Below, piece by piece: positions 55,026 to 64,000 of a stretch of 64,000 bases of DNA; positions within the stretch are counted from its first letter, which is position 1, and each line of letters starts with the position of its first letter. The stretch covers positions 78,942,065 to 79,006,064 of the forward strand of contig CM049315.1 in the NCBI GenBank assembly GCA_026874595.1, read 5' to 3'. This stretch comes from Sipunculus nudus (taxonomy: Eukaryota; Annelida; Sipuncula; Golfingiida; Sipunculidae). The translations under genes were made by a program, and so were the position numbers. Below the pieces are notes generated by a model. That model made no database searches. It saw nothing but the letters and a program-made list of their open reading frames with translations, and had not been told where the DNA came from.

Positions 55026-58000
55026 ATGGCTTTGACAGAAGATAAACGTGAAAGACTCATTCTGACAACAACAAGTATAGCGGACAACTTGGCCGAGTCG
55101 ATTCGCACCGAGCAACACCGCGTCCCCGTGCCAACGTGGATGCAGCGCCCGTCGCCGCCGTACGAGACAGAAAAATGGCTCCATCAACTGGAACATATGA
55201 CATGGCCGTTCCCCAGTTCTATATTCGACCCGAACCAGGCCTTGATACCCGACGAAGCAGAACGTTGCAAATGGGAGATCCTGCGCCGGGCGGCGGACCC
55301 TACCGTTCCGGCGACGCCTGGTTCTTTCACTCCCGTACATTTCCGCTGTTACGTCGTGACGGGCCCGGCCGGCGCGGGTAAAAGCACGCTGGTGGACATC
55401 CTCACCGCCAACACACATATGGTGTGCACCGCCGCCGGAAACGCCTCCGTGACCAACCTCCACAACGCTCTGAAGTCACACCAAGTGGGGCGCGTCGGGA
55501 CGTTAGCGAAACTGCAGTTGATGTACAACTGCCGTGAAGCAGAACCCCGTGAGCCGGCTTCGACCTTGAACCCTACCTCCCTCGCAGAAGCCCAGCTGGA
55601 CGGGATTCTTACAGACCACAGGAATTTCCGGTCTCAGTTCGACAACCTTAAAATGAAACTTAAAAGGATAGAAACGGCGCTGGGTACGGAATGGGCTCGC
55701 TACGCCGAGGCATTCGAAAGGGAAGACGACACTGTGGCCCGGCACGGGAACAAGGTATCGTACGTCAAAGGCAGGAAAATAATACAGCCACGGTCCCGCA
55801 TGCGTCCCGGCTTCGATCCCGCGGTAAAATTGGCCGGTCAGGTGTCGTCCAGTAAACCTCCTCGCAGTGGCGCTACGCAGGGGCGGTGTAACAAGAAGGA
55901 TCAACAACACAGGGACTTCACATGCATGGCGAACATGGGGTTGAAACGGGTGGACATGCCATGGTTACAGTCTAGTTTCCGGTTTGATTTCCCTCAAATA
56001 TGCAGCAGTAACGTCGTGCTAGTGGACGAGGCGGGGATGGCCAGCAGCTACAACTTATATACATACGCTTTCTTGTATCGGTACGCGGCGTGCCGTCTTG
56101 GGATCTACCACGAGAAACCTCTGGTTTTCATTTTACTGGGTTCAGAAAGCCAGTCGACGGCTATACGGTCAGACGGTATGGGACCCGTGGCGAACCGAGT
56201 GCCGGCCGTCAGCATGCTGCAGCATGTTTGCAACGTCCCTATCATCGCCAAGGCCACCGGCGTGTACGAACCAAATCACACCGTCGTGATGCACGTCAAC
56301 AAAAGGTGCCACTTGGAAATAAGCGAACTCCTTTACGACCTTCACTACGGCATAAGGGACCCCGACACCATCCGTCTGTTGGACAAACACGTGGTGCCGT
56401 CCCACGTGGTAGAGGAACCAATGAGCCTGGACACAACCGCGGACGGCACCGCGACAGACCTCACAGGCTGCATCAGAATATTCGCCAGTAACGACGAAGT
56501 CGCAGAGTATGACAAACGTTGCAAACAAACTATGGAATCCGCCGATTTGGGCATATGGGTTTTCCTGAACGTCCACGACGCGATCGCGTACCTGTCCGTT
56601 TTGCAGGCGCAGTTCAGAGAACAGCGGATGCCGGGCAGGAAACGTCGACGACCGTTACGTGAGAAGCAGGATAACCGGAGGGTGGACGACATGTTTCGTG
56701 ACGCGTGGGCAAAACGAGCCCTACCTAACTCGGGTGCACAGCCTCCGGGAGACAAGGAAAACAGCTCCGCGTCAGTCGGTCTGAACTGGGGGTCCGATCA
56801 CCAAATGGCCCCGATGGTTACCGAAACGGGGCTGGTGTTAACCTCACTCGATTCGTTCATAGACTCACTATACACACACGCCCCGAACCTGTTTGGGTTC
56901 GAGTACACGAGTGAGTCTGTGCATTATTTCGCGGGTGGAAAAGTGTACGAGCCAGAAGGCGAATACTACCCTCCACCCGACAGGAAGAGAGAAGACAACC
57001 ACATACTGCGGCCAAAGGCGACAAAGGACACTTGGGAAATCACGGACGACCCGGCACCAGAACATATCACGGATAGCCAAGGCCCGGTAAACGGCCACAA
57101 AGTACGGGAAAAGGAAACTCCCCGTCCGGACGCGAGACATACAGACCCCTTGCTCCCTCAAAGATACAGAGTTCTCATGTGTAAGCACACCCTGCCGGTC
57201 GGCAAACCCGCTGTATGTCGGCGGGCATGTCAGTTCGTGCTGACAGGGTTCAAGGGACCTTTCCGTTTGCTGATGAGAACGGCGCTACCCAGGATGTGCC
57301 TGTCCGTCCTCCCTGCCCACACACCGTTCGTTTGTGCCATCCTGCAAGGAGCGTACGAGGCCCTGTACAGCCTGCTGTCCGACAAGGGGGTGGCTGACCG
57401 ATTCATGGCCAAACACTCACTCGGGCAAGAAGGTGAATGTGTTGACGAAACCATTAGCCGTTTCGACGTAGATGCTTCTGCAGATGCTCCCGACCCTGCC
57501 ACGGACTTTGACTACCTGAACACGCTGGTGTCCGATCTCAGCACAACATACATGCGTGCCGCTGACGAATACCCGGACATCTCCGAATGTGAGGTGCACC
57601 TGGGTCTAACGTGCCTCACAGAACCGGAAGGCTCGGCGGACAAAGGCCTGGGAGCTGTCGACCAGCGGTACGTGATACCGAACCAGGTATTAGATACAGC
57701 CGAAGTAGTCACCGTGCTCGGGAGCAGGACCATACCCGCCGATTCTCCGTTCGACGCCCTTAATTACCAGCCTTACGAAAAGTCGACCCTGCCCCGTTTC
57801 GTAAAAGCCGTGCGTTCCTCAGGCCACAAGTTCGAGCTGCGGTGCGCGGTGGTGTGTTCCGAAGAGACGGGTTGGGTCGGCCTCGCATTACCGTCATCGG
57901 AAGAGTACATCACAGAACCAGAAATCGACGTGCCCCGTTTCGCATTGCACTCGTCATTCCGCGTCCCCATGGTTTCGCAGACGGCCGTGACTGTAACCAA

Positions 58001-58205
58001 ATCTCAAGGTCACACATACCAGCGGGTGGCCGTCTCTGTAAGTGACGGCATGTGCGGAGACCTCAGGACACCTTACGTCGCTATCTCCCGTGCCAGCCGT
58101 GAACTTTATGTGTCGTGTAACATGTTCCGCCGTCGTTGCGCTTTTTTCCCTCATCTGGGATTGCTGTATATACTTTTACACCCCAACACAACTCATGCAG
58201 TTTAG
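55026..58205 (+). CDS. SF1 helicase, helicase-primase UL5-like
   Basis: The first in-frame ATG, at 55026, gives 1059 residues; the frame upstream opens only with TTG. Motif I GPAGAGKST lies at 113-121, motif II VDEAG around 333-337, a later KSQGHT motif near 992 and the arginine-finger motif YVAISRA near 1019. This order and the C-terminal UvrD/Pif1-like signature match the helicase subunit of the herpesvirus helicase-primase, which unwinds DNA at the fork. Homologues have about 850-900 residues; here a large insertion lies between motif II and the C-terminal motifs, partly disordered (residues 535-600, 660-720). A TATA pair precedes it, and an AATAAA follows 28 bp after the stop. Confidence 0.9.
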   Translation: MALTEDKRERLILTTTSIADNLAESIRTEQHRVPVPTWMQRPSPPYETEKWLHQLEHMTWPFPSSIFDPNQALIPDEAERCKWEILRRAADPTVPATPGSFTPVHFRCYVVTGPAGAGKSTLVDILTANTHMVCTAAGNASVTNLHNALKSHQVGRVGTLAKLQLMYNCREAEPREPASTLNPTSLAEAQLDGILTDHRNFRSQFDNLKMKLKRIETALGTEWARYAEAFEREDDTVARHGNKVSYVKGRKIIQPRSRMRPGFDPAVKLAGQVSSSKPPRSGATQGRCNKKDQQHRDFTCMANMGLKRVDMPWLQSSFRFDFPQICSSNVVLVDEAGMASSYNLYTYAFLYRYAACRLGIYHEKPLVFILLGSESQSTAIRSDGMGPVANRVPAVSMLQHVCNVPIIAKATGVYEPNHTVVMHVNKRCHLEISELLYDLHYGIRDPDTIRLLDKHVVPSHVVEEPMSLDTTADGTATDLTGCIRIFASNDEVAEYDKRCKQTMESADLGIWVFLNVHDAIAYLSVLQAQFREQRMPGRKRRRPLREKQDNRRVDDMFRDAWAKRALPNSGAQPPGDKENSSASVGLNWGSDHQMAPMVTETGLVLTSLDSFIDSLYTHAPNLFGFEYTSESVHYFAGGKVYEPEGEYYPPPDRKREDNHILRPKATKDTWEITDDPAPEHITDSQGPVNGHKVREKETPRPDARHTDPLLPQRYRVLMCKHTLPVGKPAVCRRACQFVLTGFKGPFRLLMRTALPRMCLSVLPAHTPFVCAILQGAYEALYSLLSDKGVADRFMAKHSLGQEGECVDETISRFDVDASADAPDPATDFDYLNTLVSDLSTTYMRAADEYPDISECEVHLGLTCLTEPEGSADKGLGAVDQRYVIPNQVLDTAEVVTVLGSRTIPADSPFDALNYQPYEKSTLPRFVKAVRSSGHKFELRCAVVCSEETGWVGLALPSSEEYITEPEIDVPRFALHSSFRVPMVSQTAVTVTKSQGHTYQRVAVSVSDGMCGDLRTPYVAISRASRELYVSCNMFRRRCAFFPHLGLLYILLHPNTTHAV

Positions 58206-58232
58206 TAATTATGTATGATGTGTTTATTGTCG

Positions 58233-58238
58233 AATAAA
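58233..58238 (+). terminator. Poly(A) signal of the helicase gene
   Basis: AATAAA, 28 bp after the stop. Last clear viral signal before the host-like region. Confidence 0.65.
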
Positions 58239-58708
58239 ATGTAAGTTTCATCTCCGTCTTGTTTATTGTGATGTCACTGATTGATTCACCGATTCACTAT
58301 AACATGCCTACCTGAATGTGTTTGTGTGTGTGGGGGGAAGGGTGTGAGGGTGCGTTCAATAGCTTGCGCTGTTTAAATGACATTACACGCCAATGAACAT
58401 AATATGTGTCCGATCTGAACCCATCCCATTCCCGTTCCATTTGTCGTACATGATACAATGAACATTATCCTGATCAACATCATATTGTGGAGCCGGACAC
58501 GGCGAACAATAACCGATATATAAACATGCACTTTGTAATTATCCTTCTGCGCACTGGAAGAGCTGATTGATGTAGCGGAAAAAGCACAAAACAAGTGGTG
58601 ATGAATGAATAGAACCGTATTGGTCTAATTCGTACAAAATATGTTGTACAAGATGACCAACAGGGGCCGCTGTATGGATGGTATAGGGGATATAAAAACA
58701 TGTATAAC

Positions 58709-58780
58709 GTCCCTGGGTGGGCTCGAACCACCAACCTCCCGATTAAAAGCCGGAAGCGCTACCGATTGCGCCACAGGGAC
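58709..58780 (-). tRNA. tRNA-Asn-type gene with TTT (Lys) anticodon
   Basis: A 72-base cloverleaf: acceptor GTCCCTG/CAGGGAC, D arm GCGC/GCGC, T arm GGTGG/CCACC with TTCGAGC loop. The body is nearly that of the metazoan-type tRNA-Asn at 62538, but the anticodon loop reads CTTTTAA, giving TTT. The anticodon stem has T.G and G.T pairs at its two ends. It has no encoded CCA. It may be a pseudogene or an anticodon-switched gene. Confidence 0.7.
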
Positions 58781-59426
58781 TACATGCTTTGTGTACGTGA
58801 GTTTCTCATTTTATCATGAGCAAGTACTGTTCCTTGATTTGATTGGCTGATGGAAAGTATGACGTCACAGATGACCTATATAAATGCCTTTAATCCCAGT
58901 AATACATATTGTTTACTTCAATTGTTTACTTTGGGTCTAGACAGTTGGCAGCGTGATGACAAACGATACCTGTACGGAGCAGTGATTTATCATTAATCTC
59001 TATTAATCTAATTATAAATGTCACATTTAATATACGGCCAACTTTTGGTAACTTATTTGAGCAAACGAAAATGCTTATTTTTTAATCATATATAATATAT
59101 ACTTGGGTTGGTACCAGTCTGCCAAGGGTACAAAAGATGGCGTTGTACGCCCGTCTCTATGATTGGCCTAGAGCAGCGGTGCCACAATAGAGCGGGGTAC
59201 CAGTCTATATCTTAATCAATAATGTTGGGTGCAGGAGCGCCATCATATGCCCGTGTAAGAGACTAAAGTATTTGTGTCCCTGCAGTTTGCTAAGGCCATT
59301 TCAATTTTGTTCGATATGTATAAACAACAGAAAATAGTTTACTTTCTTTGATAAACTGCTGTGTACCTGGGTAGGAAATGAAAGAATAAAAATGGATGAA
59401 TGTGGCTTAAAACCAAAATGAATACG

Positions 59427-59500
59427 TGGCCAGTACGGGGGTCGAACCCGCGACCTTTGCGTTATCAGCACAACACTCTAACCAACTGAGCTAACCGGCC
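59427..59500 (-). tRNA. tRNA-Ile with GAT anticodon
   Basis: A 74-base cloverleaf including discriminator A: acceptor GGCCGGT/ACTGGCC (one G.T), D arm GCTC/GAGT, anticodon stem TTGTG/CGCAA with loop CTGATAA (anticodon GAT), T arm GCGGG/CCCGT. The body is that of eukaryotic tRNA-Ile, which usually carries AAT; GAT is unusual in nuclear genomes. Confidence 0.75.
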
Positions 59501-60368
59501 CCACAGTTGGCATTGACTTCAAATGTATTAAAATATACACCACCGTACTGGACTACGGAATCCATGAACACTTATGAATATATATTTGCTATAATTTGGA
59601 AGATATTAAGTTACAGGGCAAATCATATGTACTCTTTAGAATTAACTAGAGTATACCCATATCTGTACCTGCACGCACACATTTCTTAAATTATGAGGAA
59701 GCACTATGTGAGAATGGCCATGGCACACCGCAGGTATTAAACCCAGAATAATTTTATCGATTTTGAGGCCATTTCTTTACCAAACGCCTAAAAAATATAA
59801 ACTCGTTCTTCCCCGGACCAAGATGCACCCTCCCACGAAGTTTGACGACCGTGCAATCCCTAGCGTGCGAAAGAATCCGGACAGACAGACAGACAAACAG
59901 ATTCCCGTGAATTATAGTATGATACACAAGAGATTTATACATGAACGTTAGTAGCTTGGGAACATGTTTGTTACATTTGTGTTCCTTCAACTTGATAAAT
60001 TTGTTGTCTATCTGATATAGTTCCACTGGTCGTCGGCAGGTGGCGATACTGACGCCAACATATTGGTCAGCAACACAAAATGGCCACTTGCCGGACAACG
60101 GTCTACACAACATTTACGAAATATGTGCTAAAATCTTCGGAAAAATATGCTTAAAGCGTTCAACAAGTGACATTTGCGATATCTGTTCCAGTTTGCGCGT
60201 ACATCTTGCACAAACGTAAAATCTGGGGAGTCCTAGGTGGGTTCGTATACGGATGTGAATGGTTAAAGAGTGATCGTCGGGTATCATCGGTACTGGGAAA
60301 GCCAACGGTGTGCAACGCATGTCAAAGCACAATGGGATCGTTCCGATCACCACAGAGTCTCCCCTGGG

Positions 60369-61185
60369 GCCGAGGCCCCTATAGAGGCTTCTCCACAGGG
60401 GTCGTGGTGGGGGCCTCGCCCCCAGGGGAAAATACTTTATGGGGGATCGATCCCTAAAAAGAATACACACAGGGGGCGAGGCCCCCATAAGGAATTACAT
60501 GGAGGGCCCGTGGTGGGGGCCTCGCCCCCAGGGGATAATACTTTATGGGGGATCGATCCCTAAAAAGAATATACACAGGGGGCGAGGCCCCCATAAGGAA
60601 TTACATGGAAGGATCGTGGTGGGGGCCTCGCCCCCGGGAATAATATTTTATGTGGCATTGATCCCTAAAAAGAATATACACAGGGGGCGAGGCCCCATAA
60701 GGAATTACATGGAAGGATCGTGGTGGGGGCCTCGCCCCCGGGAATAATATTTTATGTGGGATCGATCCCTACAAAGAATATACACAGGGGGCGAGGCCCC
60801 CGTAAGGAATTACATGGAAGGCCCGTGGTGGGGGCCTCGCCCCCGGGAATAATATTTTATGGGGGATCGATCCCAAAAAAGAATATACACTGGGGGCGAG
60901 GCCCCCATAAGGAACTATATGGAAGACCCGTGGTGGGGGCCTCGCCCCCAGGGGATAATACTTTATGTGGGATCGATCCCTACAAAGAATAAACACAGGG
61001 GGCGAGGCCCCCATAAGGAATTACATGGAAGGCCCGTTGTGGGGGCCTCGCCCCCAGGGGATAATACTTTATGGGGGATCGATCCCTAAAAAGAATACAC
61101 ACAGGGGGCGAGGCCCCCATAAGGAAATATATGGAAGGATCGTGGTGGGGGCCTCGCCCCCGGGAGAATACAGTATGGGGATCGG
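60369..61185 (+). repeat. 105-bp GC-rich tandem units, left arm (8 copies)
   Basis: About eight units of 104-106 bp. Each contains GTGGTGGGGGCCTCGCCCC (starts near 60404, 60510, 60616, 60720, 60825, 60930, 61036, 61141), a TTTATG-type spacer, the palindrome GGATCGATCCC and the reverse GC block. Each GC block can form a hairpin. All ORFs in this stretch are products of the repeat. Confidence 0.85.
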
Positions 61186-61189
61186 GGCG

Positions 61190-61242
61190 CCGAAGGCGCC
61201 AATACACAGATGTATGTATGGGGGGCGCCTTCGGCGCCTCGA
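61190..61242. repeat. Central palindrome of the foldback
   Basis: GGCGCCGAAGGCGCC and GGCGCCTTCGGCGCC face each other across a short AT-rich loop centred near 61214, the turning point between the two arms. Each half is itself a small hairpin. Confidence 0.7.
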
Positions 61243-61249
61243 TCCGTAA

Positions 61250-61930
61250 AATGAATATTCCCGGGGGCGAGGCCCCCACCACGGGCCCTCCATGTAAATC
61301 CTTATGGGGGCCTCGCCCCCGGGGTATATTCTTTGTAGGGATCGATCCCACATAAAGTATTATCCCCTGGGGGCGAGGCCCCCACCACGGGCCTTCCATG
61401 TAATTCCTTAAGGGGGCCTCGCCCCCTGTGTATATTCTTTGTAGGGATCGATCCCACATAAAGTATTATCCCCTGGGGGCGAGGCCCCCACCACGGGTCT
61501 TCCATATAGTTCCTTATGGGGGCCTCGCCCCCAGTGTATATTCTTTTTTGGGATCGATCCCCCATAAAATATTATTCCCGGGGGCGAGGCCCCCACCACG
61601 GGCCTTCCATGTAATTCCTATGGGGGCCTCGCCCCCTGTGTATATTCTTTGTAGGGATCGATCCCACATAAAGTATTATCCCCTGGGGGCGAGGCCCCCA
61701 CCACGGGTCTTCCATGTAGTTCCTTATGGGGGCCTCGCCCCCATAAGGATATTTTTTGAAGGGATCGATCCCCCATAAAGTATTATCCCATGGGGGCGAG
61801 GCCCCCATCACGGGCCTTCCATGTAATTCCTGATGGGGGCTTCGCCCCCGGGGTATATTCTTTGTAGGGATCGATCCCCCATAAAGTATTATCCCCGGGG
61901 GCGAAGCCCCCACCACGACCCTTGTGGAGA
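61250..61930 (-). repeat. 105-bp GC-rich tandem units, right arm (7 copies)
   Basis: About seven units in the opposite orientation to the left arm, with the same GGATCGATCCC palindrome and GC blocks (CCCACCACGG at intervals of about 105 bp from 61274). Confidence 0.85.
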
Positions 61931-62077
61931 AATTTCTATAGGGGCCTCGGTCCAAGCAGAGACCCTCTGTGGGGATCTGAACGATCCCATAGTGCTTTGA
62001 CATGCGTTGCACACCTGTGGCTTTTCCAGTACCGATGATATCCGATGAACACTCTTTAACCATTCTCATGCATCTCC

Positions 62078-62262
62078 GATCCCAACCAGGACTCCCCTGT
62101 CCCCCCCCCCTGGGCGATCCCACCCACGACTCCCCTGTACCCCCCCTGAGCGATCCCACCCAGGACTACCCTGTACCACCCCCCCCCCCCCTGGGCGATC
62201 CCACCCATGACTACCCTGTACCCCCCCCGGCCGATCCCACACAGAACTCCCCTGTTCCCCCC
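62078..62262. repeat. Poly-C minisatellite (5 copies)
   Basis: Five copies of a 36-45 bp unit containing GCGATCCCACCCA and ACTCCCCTGT, at 62078, 62116, 62152, 62197 and 62233. Length varies through runs of C up to about 12. It lies inside the right arm of the foldback. Confidence 0.7.
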
Positions 62263-62495
62263 ATGGTTAAGCATACTGACCTTTCACATCCGACCTCGGC
62301 GACCCCAATCGACCTTTCACATCCTACCGACTCTTCTTCCCCCTGCCGGTGATCCCCAAACCTACAACTGGTCTACTTCCGACTTGAACCACACAACCGA
62401 CCCCTGGTGGCCACAGGCCACAACTCTACTACTTCTTGACATAAGGCAGAGGGAGGGGCCGCCCCCTCCCCCCTCAAGTCCCCCCCTCCCCCACA

Positions 62496-62740
62496 GGGGA
62501 GCCGTCTGGGAGTCAAAAGCGCCCATAGAGGTATAACGTCCCTGGGTGGGCTCGAACCACCAACCTTCCGATTAACAGCCGGACGCGCTAACCGTTGCGC
62601 CACAGGGACTACATGCTTTGTGTACGTAAGTTTCTTATGTTATCATGAATAGGTACTGTTCCTTGATTTGATTGGCTGATGGAAAGTGTGACGTCACAGA
62701 CACAGGGGAGCCGTCTGGGACCCAAAAGCGCCCATAGAGC
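62496..62740. repeat. Direct repeat flanking the tRNA-Asn
   Basis: ACAGGGGAGCCGTCTGGGA followed by CAAAAGCGCCCATAGAG occurs at about 62496-62530 and again at 62701-62739, on both sides of the tRNA-Asn gene. The about 90 bp following the tRNA (62610-62700) also match 58781-58873, next to the other Asn-type gene. Confidence 0.65.
62538..62609 (-). tRNA. tRNA-Asn with GTT anticodon
   Basis: A complete 72-base cloverleaf: acceptor GTCCCTG/CAGGGAC, D arm GCGC/GCGC, anticodon stem TCCGG/TCGGA with loop CTGTTAA, T arm GGTGG/CCACC, discriminator G. It has the typical sequence of animal tRNA-Asn and plausible internal A and B boxes. Confidence 0.85.
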
Positions 62741-63369
62741 GCTCTCAACTGGTAGTATTATAGAGCCGGCCTGTTTATATAGTAGGGTTGTGGACACATT
62801 TAAATCTTTGGTGAAGATATCGTAAATGTTACTCGTGGAACGTTGGAGGCATATTTTTCCTAAAATTGTAGCAGGTATTTCGTAAATGTCATGTAGACCG
62901 TTGTCTGGCAAAGGACTAATTTGTTGTTATGACCAGTGCTGTATGAGGCAGCGCCCCCTATCATATATTACCAACACTAATATAACAGTCACTACACATG
63001 ACGTATTTAATGAACCCGTTTACCTGATAACTGATCGTATGAAGCATAATTGTTTGCGTTGTGTAGATTGTGGTTAGGTTTTACCCCCTTTATGTGACAC
63101 AATAGTACGTTTATGTCGTTTCTTTTTGGTCTGTTTGTGATAGATATTAAATTTAACCTGCAATGTGCGGGGTTTATATGCCACATAACCTGAATGCGCG
63201 CACACACACACACCATGTACACAAAATAATAAATGGGGGCATTTGGACGTTGGTGAGAGATGGTAGTGAAACAAATTGTATTTAAAAACATACAGCGTAC
63301 AACAACACATATAACAGATATATGAAGAAAAACATAGATGATTCATTTTTCAAAGCACAATATGTGGTT

Positions 63370-63375
63370 TTTATT
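63370..63375 (-). terminator. Poly(A) signal of the right-edge gene
   Basis: Minus-strand AATAAA, 57 bp after the stop at 63432. It marks the return of viral-type genes. Confidence 0.6.
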
Positions 63376-63431
63376 GGGAACAACAATTTCCTATACAATG
63401 CCTTGTTGTTTATCACACACGTTCCATATCA

Positions 63432-64000
63432 TCAAGAAGCATAAGTGTATTTTGTATCAAGATCAAGCAAGAAATAGGGAAAATACACGCGGCCGTCTCT
63501 CACTTCCACACACGGTACATTAGAAGCAAACTGTCGCACGCGCCCCAAACGAAAAGACGCTGCCCACGCCGCTGTTCTTGTTAGAACAGAAAACAGGTTT
63601 TTCTTCGCGTCCTGTACTGAAACCGATCGACACTTGGCCATTTCCAAAGTGGCACAGAATGTGCGCCTCACACGACCCACACCTGTCCCGACGTAGCGGT
63701 GGACGTGCCGTGACACGTGTCTGGCTGTTTTGGTTGACTTAACGATATACAGCCCAATCTTATCTTGTTCCAACATGGCCACGACAAAAAACAGTTGGAA
63801 ATCATTTATCCGCGTTGGTGTTCCATCGAATGCACCAGAGCGGTCGTACATGATTTTATATTCGTCGTAATATTCGTCGTCCTCAGTGTGGTAACATAGG
63901 TCCATATCGATGTAATTTTCGACGGGACACCACAACTGTAGCTTTTCATCGGAAGGAGGGATGAACGTGTTACAATGCGCATGCACCTTATCGGCGGCGT
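63432..64000 (-). CDS. Unrecognised protein, N-terminus off the right edge
   Basis: A minus-strand frame ends at 63432 and stays open to the window edge, with no in-frame ATG in its first part, so its start lies outside. At least 188 residues are visible. There is an acidic, Tyr-rich stretch (HTEDDEYYDEYK) and then a basic C-terminal half with several His and Arg (ARHVSRHVHRYVGTG). The base composition and poly(A) signal match the viral genes to the left. No family is recognised. Confidence 0.65.
   Translation of the reverse strand, partial: AADKVHAHCNTFIPPSDEKLQLWCPVENYIDMDLCYHTEDDEYYDEYKIMYDRSGAFDGTPTRINDFQLFFVVAMLEQDKIGLYIVKSTKTARHVSRHVHRYVGTGVGRVRRTFCATLEMAKCRSVSVQDAKKNLFSVLTRTAAWAASFRLGRVRQFASNVPCVEVRDGRVYFPYFLLDLDTKYTYAS

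Larger units (their letters stand above)
60030..62965. repeat. Large foldback (inverted repeat) structure
   Basis: Outer arms match as reverse complements: sequences around 60060-60180 pair with 62815-62945, and 60259-60400 with 61910-62063. The inner arms are arrays of 105-bp units. The right arm is interrupted between 62064 and about 62810 by the poly-C minisatellite and the tRNA-Asn gene. The plan resembles foldback transposons with tandemly repeated arms. No transposase is visible. Confidence 0.65.
58250..63360. mobile_element. Host-like non-viral island
   Basis: About 5.1 kb without a credible protein gene. The flanks are AT-rich, unlike the viral coding DNA. It contains three tRNA-like genes, a GACAGACAGACAGACA tract at 59880-59895 of the kind common in invertebrate repeats, a large foldback structure and a poly-C minisatellite. 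GT-rich DNA (58317-58350) lies near its left edge and a CA repeat (63200-63213) near its right. Viral-type genes with poly(A) signals flank it on both sides. Exact borders cannot be set by eye. It may be an insertion in the virus, host DNA between integrated viral parts, or a misassembly. Confidence 0.5.

Noticed and set aside
60369-61930. CRISPR-like array
   Set aside because: Units are about 105 bp with near-identical spacers, palindromic, and inverted around a centre; this is a eukaryote-type tandem/foldback repeat.
60369-62159. Many ORFs of 60-195 residues with GRGPHKELHG-type repeats on both strands
   Set aside because: They are translations of the 105-bp GC-rich repeat units, present in several frames and both strands, without start or promoter context.
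1-64000. Viral DNA polymerase, portal, ribonucleotide reductase or dUTPase
   Set aside because: I looked for the characteristic motifs and saw none; they may lie outside the window.

Overview
The window looks like the genome of a malacoherpesvirus-like virus, the herpesvirus group known from molluscs and found in some other invertebrate genome assemblies. Herpesvirales hallmark genes are recognisable from their motifs: a two-exon terminase ATPase/nuclease, a maturational protease/scaffold precursor, a UL5-type helicase and a glycoprotein B-like fusion protein. A 1323-residue protein has the size expected of a major capsid protein. A cluster of BIR/RING inhibitor-of-apoptosis (IAP) genes also fits malacoherpesviruses. 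Most other proteins are long, convincing ORFs that I do not recognise. I cannot tell from the sequence whether this is an exogenous virus or a copy integrated in a host chromosome.

Layout. 1-16 kb: two large unknown genes, a membrane protein, and the terminase split over about 8 kb, with six genes nested in its 5.8-kb intron. 16.4-17.3 kb: a two-BIR IAP gene with an in-frame TGA inside its RING finger. 17,329-31,373 and 31,374-45,418: a 14,045-bp direct tandem duplication, nearly identical in its two copies (at least four single-base differences seen). Each unit holds a spliced BIR-BIR-UBA-RING IAP gene with a frameshift in BIR1, an intact BIR-RING IAP gene, seven unknown genes and a gB-like gene. 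Unit A has lost the gB start and signal peptide at the junction. 45.5-58.2 kb: the complete gB-like 5' end, an acidic protein, the candidate capsid protein, an unknown gene, the protease/scaffold and the helicase.

58.2-63.4 kb is different: no credible protein gene, AT-rich flanks, three tRNA-like genes of metazoan type on the minus strand, a large foldback structure built of about fifteen 105-bp GC-rich units in opposite orientations, and a poly-C minisatellite. It looks like host or mobile DNA. A viral-type gene with its own poly(A) signal resumes at 63.4 kb and runs off the right edge.

How the genes fit together: terminase, protease/scaffold and the capsid candidate serve capsid building and DNA packaging; the helicase serves replication; gB serves membrane fusion; and the IAPs would block host cell death. 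Transcription signals are eukaryotic: TATA boxes about 60-130 bp before ATG codons, AATAAA or ATTAAA signals close after stops, and consensus GTAAGT introns. Start codons given here are the first in-frame ATG.
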